From: an uncultured Collinsella sp.
GTDB lineage: Bacteria > Actinomycetota > Coriobacteriia > Coriobacteriales > Coriobacteriaceae
Reading direction: 5' to 3'
Assembly: GCA_900752425.1 (NCBI GenBank)
Contig: CAADVE010000196.1
Coordinates: 1-8,318, forward strand
DNA length: 8,318 bases
The translations under genes and the position numbers were made by a program. The notes under the pieces were generated by a model. It was given only the letters and a program-made list of their open reading frames with translations. It was not told the DNA's origin and made no database searches. Shown in pieces: positions 4,573 to 8,318 of this stretch (its first letter is position 1; the number at the start of each line of letters is the position of its first letter).

Positions 4573-7140
4573 TTATTTGCCCTTGGGCTTGCTGGCGTAG
4601 AACTTCTTCTTTTTGGGCTTGCCGGCAGGGGAGGGTTTGCCGGCAAAGTTTGATTTGCCGTTGCCGGCCTGCGTGGGCGCGGGCGCTGCTGCACGAGGCT
4701 TGCGCGCCTCGGGGTTGCGCAGCTCCTCGGTTCGCTCGGCAATCTCCTCGGCGCTAAAGCCGACCTCGGCCATGGCGTCCTCGATGGGCAGTCGGCGCAC
4801 GATATAGCAGTGGTGCACCTTCTGGTTGCGCGCGAAGTCCTCGGGGATGGTCTGTGCCGTAATGTCCTCCAGCACGACGCCCGCGCGCGCGAGCTTGCGC
4901 GTTTCGGGGCGGAAGCCGCGCAGGTTGCAGCTAAAGATGGCATGTCCGCCCTGTGCAAGCAGGCGAGATACGCCGGCCAAAAGCTCAACATGGTCGCGCT
5001 GGACATCCCAGGTGCGGCGGCCCATCTTGGACGAGTTCGAGAACGTGGGCGGGTCGACAAAGATCAAGTCCCAGCGGTTGCGCGTCTGGCGCTGGTCGCG
5101 AATCCAGGCGAGCACGTCGTCGCGCACAAAATGATGCTGCGGACCAACAAAGCCGTTCTGGCGCATATTGCGCTCGGCCCAGTCCAGGTAGGTGTTGGAA
5201 AGGTCGACTGTCACGGTTTCCTCGACGCCGCCGTCGGCCGCATAGCAGGTGGCGGTGCCGGTATAGGCGAACAGATTGAGGAAGCGGCGTGCCTGTTTGG
5301 CGTGTTCGCGCACCAGGTTGCGGGTGACGCGGTGATCCAGGAAGATGCCCACATCCAGGTAGTCGTCAAAGTTGACGGCAAAGGTGAGCCCGCCTTCTTC
5401 GATGAGCGGCAGACGCCGGCGCGCGATGTTGGCGCGCTCGCCCGATCCGCCCTTGCCGGCGCCCTGCTTGCCGTACTGCGAGCCGCCGCGCGAACGCATG
5501 CGGGCCTTGGCGTGCACATGCTCGGCCGGAACATCAAGGATGCGCGGCGCGATGGCCAAGATGTCGAGCATGCGGGCCTGGGCCAGCGCGGGATCGATGG
5601 TCTTGGGCGCGGCGTATTCGGCGATGACGAGCCAGCGGCCCGGCGTCTGCGGGCAACCCTCGTACAGGTCGATGGCAGCGGAGTAGTCGGGCAGGTCGGC
5701 ATCGTAGACGCGATAGCAGCTCACGCCCTCGCGCTTGGCCCACTTGCGGCGCAGACGGGCATTCTTGCGCAGGCGGTTGGCGAACTGCTCGGACTCCGGG
5801 ATGAGCACGGGCAGCGGCTTGCCGTCGCCCAAGTCGAGCGTGGCGGCAGGTTCGGGCATGGAGGAAGCGGCGACTTCGTCGTTGGCTTCGTTGGCATCCG
5901 CAACCTCGGCCTCGGCATCCGCGCTGGTCGCAGCCTCAAACGCTGCGGCGGCGTGGTCGAGCGAAGGCCAGACTTCGACGGTTGCCTCCTCGTTGTTGGG
6001 CATGATGGCAATCGAACGCTCGGGCTCGGCGTGGAGCGCGCGGGCCAGCAATCCGTCGCGGGTGAGAGCGGCGACCGGCGCCGAAGCGAGCTCGGGGGCG
6101 CGGCGCAGCTCGCCGATGAGCGTCATGGCATCGTGCATGAGCGAAAGCGGGGTCTCGGTCGTGTCCGCGACCAGGGCGGCACCGGCGACGGCGCCCGCAT
6201 GGTCCAGCACGGTGGCGGGCTTGGCGGCACAAAAGTCGACAAAACGCTTGTAGCCGGCGCACTTGACCATGCGCTCGGCAGTCTTGCGGGCGGCGGGGTC
6301 GATGTCTACGGCCACGATGCGCGCCTGGCGCTCGCGCGCTGCCGCCTCGCGCTCGCGCGCCTCGGCAAGCAGCTGCTCCCACAGGACAGCGTCGTGCAGC
6401 TGCCAGCCCTCAAAGCCCCAGCGCTCGCGTGCGGCGCCCGGGGCGCGGTCGGTCAGAATGTTCACGGCCTCCAGCAGCAGACCGCCGCCGGCGCACGAGG
6501 CATCGATCAGCGTGGGAAGGGCTTCGTTTTCGTAATCGTCGGCCGTCAGCTCGCGCTCGCATAGTGCGGTCCAGCCGACCTGCGCCAGCACCAGGGCGGC
6601 GTAGTCGGGGCGCAACACGTGTGCGCCCTCGCCGGCACGAGTCGCAGCGGGCGGCAGACGCTTGAACAGCGGGTCGCCCGAAAGGTCCAGGCTGATGCTC
6701 GCGCGGCGCTGACGCAGCGAAAGCAACAGGTGAACATCGGGGTCGGCGGCATCGACGTCGGCGCGACGGCCCGTGGTCTCGGCCAGACGGTCGCACAGCG
6801 CGTCTTTGGCGCGCAGGGCCGAGAAGCGCGTGTTGCGCAGCTGCTCGGTCACGCCGCGGGCGGTGATGGCGATGGTGGCGCCGGGGCGGATGATGGTCTC
6901 CCAGGCGATGTCGTAAACGCTATCGTACAGTTCATCGGCATCCTGCGCCTCAAAGCGCCCAAGCACCACAAACACGCGGCTCGCCAGGCGCGACCACAGA
7001 CAGGCGCGGTAGCCTTCTTCGAGCTCGCCCTCAAATGTAGCGCGGCCCTTCAGCCGGCGAACATGCGAAAGCCCGAGGCGTTTAAGCTCATCGGCGAGTG
7101 CGGACTCAAAGCCCTCGGGGCAGCTTGCGTAAAATTCCAT
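4573..7140 (-). CDS. rlmKL: RlmKL-type bifunctional 23S rRNA methyltransferase with an apparently degenerate RlmL half
   Basis: E. coli RlmKL (702 residues) makes m2G2445 with its RlmL half and m7G2069 with its RlmK half on 23S rRNA. This 855-residue protein has the same order: a THUMP region (about 40-160), an RlmL-like methyltransferase fold (about 170-400), an Ala/Glu-rich linker (about 408-440), then RlmK (about 462-785). RlmK looks intact: FLNLFAYTGTAT (620-631), VDLSNTYLDWAERN (645-658), VDPPTFSNSSKM (695-706) and DFARNQKVHHCY (768-779). In the RlmL half the SAM loop DPMCGSGTLLIEA is DASCAGGGLLLEA (213-225), and the catalytic NPPYGER is replaced by ADTTETP (325-331). RlmL activity is therefore probably lost while its RNA-binding role may remain. 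A Gly/Lys insert (about 549-576) and a basic tail (about 812-855) add length. The ATG at 7140 follows agagagg on the minus strand. Confidence 0.9.
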   Translation of the reverse strand: MEFYASCPEGFESALADELKRLGLSHVRRLKGRATFEGELEEGYRACLWSRLASRVFVVLGRFEAQDADELYDSVYDIAWETIIRPGATIAITARGVTEQLRNTRFSALRAKDALCDRLAETTGRRADVDAADPDVHLLLSLRQRRASISLDLSGDPLFKRLPPAATRAGEGAHVLRPDYAALVLAQVGWTALCERELTADDYENEALPTLIDASCAGGGLLLEAVNILTDRAPGAARERWGFEGWQLHDAVLWEQLLAEAREREAAARERQARIVAVDIDPAARKTAERMVKCAGYKRFVDFCAAKPATVLDHAGAVAGAALVADTTETPLSLMHDAMTLIGELRRAPELASAPVAALTRDGLLARALHAEPERSIAIMPNNEEATVEVWPSLDHAAAAFEAATSADAEAEVADANEANDEVAASSMPEPAATLDLGDGKPLPVLIPESEQFANRLRKNARLRRKWAKREGVSCYRVYDADLPDYSAAIDLYEGCPQTPGRWLVIAEYAAPKTIDPALAQARMLDILAIAPRILDVPAEHVHAKARMRSRGGSQYGKQGAGKGGSGERANIARRRLPLIEEGGLTFAVNFDDYLDVGIFLDHRVTRNLVREHAKQARRFLNLFAYTGTATCYAADGGVEETVTVDLSNTYLDWAERNMRQNGFVGPQHHFVRDDVLAWIRDQRQTRNRWDLIFVDPPTFSNSSKMGRRTWDVQRDHVELLAGVSRLLAQGGHAIFSCNLRGFRPETRKLARAGVVLEDITAQTIPEDFARNQKVHHCYIVRRLPIEDAMAEVGFSAEEIAERTEELRNPEARKPRAAAPAPTQAGNGKSNFAGKPSPAGKPKKKKFYASKPKGK

Positions 7141-7167
7141 GGGTGACCTCTCTGGTTGCGTCGCTCC

Positions 7168-7177
7168 ATTATATGAT
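7168..7177. promoter_or_regulatory. Overlapping divergent -10 boxes between rlmKL and the HAD gene
   Basis: The 75-base divergent spacer contains ATTATA at 7168-7173, which reads TATAAT on the minus strand, 27 bases before the rlmKL ATG. TATGAT at 7172-7177 reads toward the HAD gene. Neither has a convincing -35 box at 16-18 bases, so both are candidates only. If both are used they share bases and would compete. Confidence 0.4.
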
Positions 7178-7215
7178 GGATGCCTCGTTTGCCCTTATCC
7201 TCGAAAGGAACCCAT

Positions 7216-8043
7216 ATGATTGATGCGTGCCACGATTCCGCTGTGCTCTTTTTTGACGTTGACGGCACGCTGACGTCGTTCGATCCCGACGATATGACCG
7301 ATAAGGACTTCAATGCAGTCCATCCGTCGAAGGCCGTTGTCGATGCATTTGGTCGCCTGCGCAATGCAGGTCACCAGGCATTTATCTGCACGGGTCGTCC
7401 CTTGTGGCTGATTGCCGATGGCCTGCGTGCTTTGGAGCCTGCGGGTGTCGTTGCCATGGCGGGAGCCACGCTCGAGGTCGAGGGCCGCGTGGTACACGAG
7501 GACTGCTTTGACGAGGACGTTGTCGAGGAGCTTGCACGCCGTATGGCCGCGGCAGGGATTGAGGCCTTTTTCGAGACCAACGTTGCTACTTTTGCCCTGG
7601 AACCCGCGGGTGTTGAGCAGTCGTCTCTGATCGGCACTTCTGTGGTGCACAGCGCCGAGGAAATGCGCGTCGACGGCAGTCTGCGCGTGGGCAAGGTATG
7701 CCTCAATGTGCCCAGTTTGGCTCGCGTAGCCAACGATGACGGCTTTATCGAGCGCTATTTTGAGGCCTGCAACACCGGTGGCCAAAATCGCGAGCTGAGC
7801 CCCAAGGGCATCAACAAGGGCGTGGGCGTGGCGCGAGCGCTGACGTATCTGGGCCGCGAGGGAAATGCGCGCACCTTTGGCTTTGGCGATTCGGGCAACG
7901 ACCTGGGCATGCTCGCTGCCGTCGAGACGGCTGTCGCCATGGGCAACGCCATGCCCGAGGTCAAGGCGCTCGCCGACTACGTGACCGACGATGTCGCACA
8001 CGACGGCACCGTCACAGCGATGAAGCATTTCGGCCTCATCTAA
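7216..8043 (+). CDS. Cof-type HAD-IIB family hydrolase (phosphatase)
   Basis: A 275-residue cytoplasmic phosphatase of the haloacid dehalogenase superfamily. Members hydrolyse sugar phosphates, nucleotides, FMN or similar small phosphate esters, and the substrate cannot be read from sequence. Motif I is FFDVDGTL with nucleophile D14 and acid/base D16. Motif II is ICTGRP with T59. The motif III lysine is probably K201 in PKGINKG, and motif IV is FGDSGNDLGML with D225 and D229. A C2-type cap domain lies between motifs II and III (about 85-190), which marks the Cof/IIB branch. All catalytic residues are present and the length is typical (about 260-290). The ATG at 7216 has gaaagga six bases upstream. 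An in-frame ATG at 7180 would add 12 residues without a good binding site and would overlap the candidate -10 region. It is divergent from rlmKL and no functional link is apparent. Confidence 0.9.
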   Translation: MIDACHDSAVLFFDVDGTLTSFDPDDMTDKDFNAVHPSKAVVDAFGRLRNAGHQAFICTGRPLWLIADGLRALEPAGVVAMAGATLEVEGRVVHEDCFDEDVVEELARRMAAAGIEAFFETNVATFALEPAGVEQSSLIGTSVVHSAEEMRVDGSLRVGKVCLNVPSLARVANDDGFIERYFEACNTGGQNRELSPKGINKGVGVARALTYLGREGNARTFGFGDSGNDLGMLAAVETAVAMGNAMPEVKALADYVTDDVAHDGTVTAMKHFGLI

Positions 8044-8115
8044 TGAATCCCGCGTTCTGACGTTTGCTCAAACTGGGACTTTCTGCTTTTGCATGCTCAA
8101 TCGATTTATCAATCC

Positions 8116-8131
8116 AAACACTGAGGTGTTT
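8116..8131 (+). repeat. Short hairpin downstream of the HAD gene
   Basis: The arms aaacac (8116-8121) and gtgttt (8126-8131) pair around a four-base tgag loop. The stem is short and AT-rich and is not followed by a T-run, so a terminator role is weak. I found no better terminator for the HAD gene in 8044-8236. Confidence 0.35.
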
Positions 8132-8173
8132 ATACCGTTCGCCGAGAAGATAAAAAACCGCAGCTCACGCCTT

Positions 8174-8206
8174 GATAAACGTAGCTAAAGTGTTTAGCAG
8201 TTTATC
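8174..8206. promoter_or_regulatory. Nested 33-bp dyad, possible operator upstream of the transaldolase-family gene
   Basis: The outer arms gataaac (8174-8180) and gtttatc (8200-8206) are perfect complements. Inside them gctaaa (8184-8189) and tttagc (8193-8198) form a second dyad centred near 8191. The dyad ends 30 bases before the next ATG, a place where a repressor or activator site would act. A possible -10 box, TATGCT (8212-8217), lies just after it but lacks a clear -35. As RNA it could also fold into a leader hairpin. No specific regulator is recognised. Confidence 0.45.
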
Positions 8207-8236
8207 GGCCGTATGCTAACGAAAGGAATCAGGCAG

Positions 8237-8318
8237 ATGGCAATCAAGGTGTTCGCTGACGGTGCAAACCTCGAGGGCATGCTCGACATGTACGAGAACG
8301 GCAACGTTCAGGGTTTCA
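8237..8318 (+). CDS. Transaldolase / fructose-6-phosphate aldolase-family protein, 3'-truncated by the window edge
   Basis: Only 27 residues are visible (MAIKVFADGANLEGMLDMYE, then NGNVQGF). The opening strand K-V-F-A-D-G-A-N followed by an amphipathic helix and V-Q-G-F matches the first strand and helix of the small transaldolase/FSA family. In that family the next residues are normally TTNPTL and the Schiff-base lysine lies much later, beyond the edge. Such enzymes move dihydroxyacetone units between sugar phosphates in the pentose phosphate pathway or cleave fructose 6-phosphate. The ATG is preceded by gaaagga (8221-8227) at a spacing of nine bases. A nested dyad upstream suggests dedicated regulation. 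Too little is visible to choose between transaldolase and aldolase. Confidence 0.75.
   Translation, partial: MAIKVFADGANLEGMLDMYENGNVQGF

Noticed and set aside
4810..6564. 584-codon open frame on the plus strand, antisense to rlmKL
   Set aside because: It lies wholly inside rlmKL, which has clear family motifs. The translation is Gly/Ala/Arg-rich with no recognisable domain, as expected for the complementary frame of a GC-rich gene with strong third-position bias.
7180..7215. In-frame ATG at 7180 as the start of the HAD gene
   Set aside because: The ATG at 7216 has a well-placed gaaagga motif. The extra 12 residues are not seen in the family, and 7180 lies just after the candidate -10 box.
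7195..8028. 277-codon open frame on the minus strand opposite the HAD gene
   Set aside because: The opposite strand carries all four HAD motifs and a proper ribosome binding site. The antisense translation shows no domain and is a codon-bias shadow.
1..8318. CRISPR array, tRNA, rRNA, phage, defence or transposase genes
   Set aside because: Looked for on both strands. No regular repeat-spacer pattern, no cloverleaf-like or rRNA-like stretch, and no recognisable mobile or defence protein. The palindromes found are isolated.

Overview
The window is GC-rich with dense coding on both strands and short intergenic gaps. Gene content and style (a Kup transporter beside a short KdpD-like kinase and KdpE, a fused RlmKL-type rRNA methyltransferase, a Cof-type HAD phosphatase and a small transaldolase) point to a gut Coriobacteriia actinomycete, most like Collinsella. 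That assignment is inference from recalled protein style, not a database search. It looks like ordinary chromosome: no transposase, integrase, phage gene, CRISPR array, tRNA or rRNA was seen.

Layout. Bases 2-1756 (+) hold the 3' part of a Kup potassium transporter gene whose start lies beyond the left edge. The first 98 bases are an exact copy of bases 232-329, so the left end is either an in-frame 231-bp tandem duplication or a chimeric sequence end. A 64-residue single-helix membrane protein follows (1826-2020). A strong hairpin with a T-run (2067-2113) then stands directly before a KdpD-like sensor kinase (2134-3759) and KdpE-like regulator (3764-4477). These two are translationally coupled. 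Bases 4478-4572, between convergent genes, hold two palindromes, one of 67 bp. The minus strand 4573-7140 encodes a two-module 23S rRNA methyltransferase of RlmKL type. Its RlmK half looks intact, but its RlmL half has lost the catalytic NPPY motif. A short divergent spacer leads to a Cof-type HAD hydrolase (7216-8043, +). An AT-richer 193-bp spacer with a nested dyad precedes the start of a transaldolase-family gene (8237 to the right edge).

How the genes fit together. The left half reads as a potassium-uptake module: Kup imports K+, and the KdpDE-type pair probably senses potassium or turgor. No kdpFABC pump genes are visible, and the kinase lacks the large cytoplasmic N-terminal region of classical KdpD, so the system may control kup or a distant target. 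The right half is housekeeping (rRNA modification, phosphosugar or phosphate-ester hydrolysis, sugar-phosphate carbon exchange) with no clear link to the left half.

The points most worth a second look are the kup duplication, the apparently dead RlmL domain, the truncated KdpD beside kup, and three palindromic intergenic elements.
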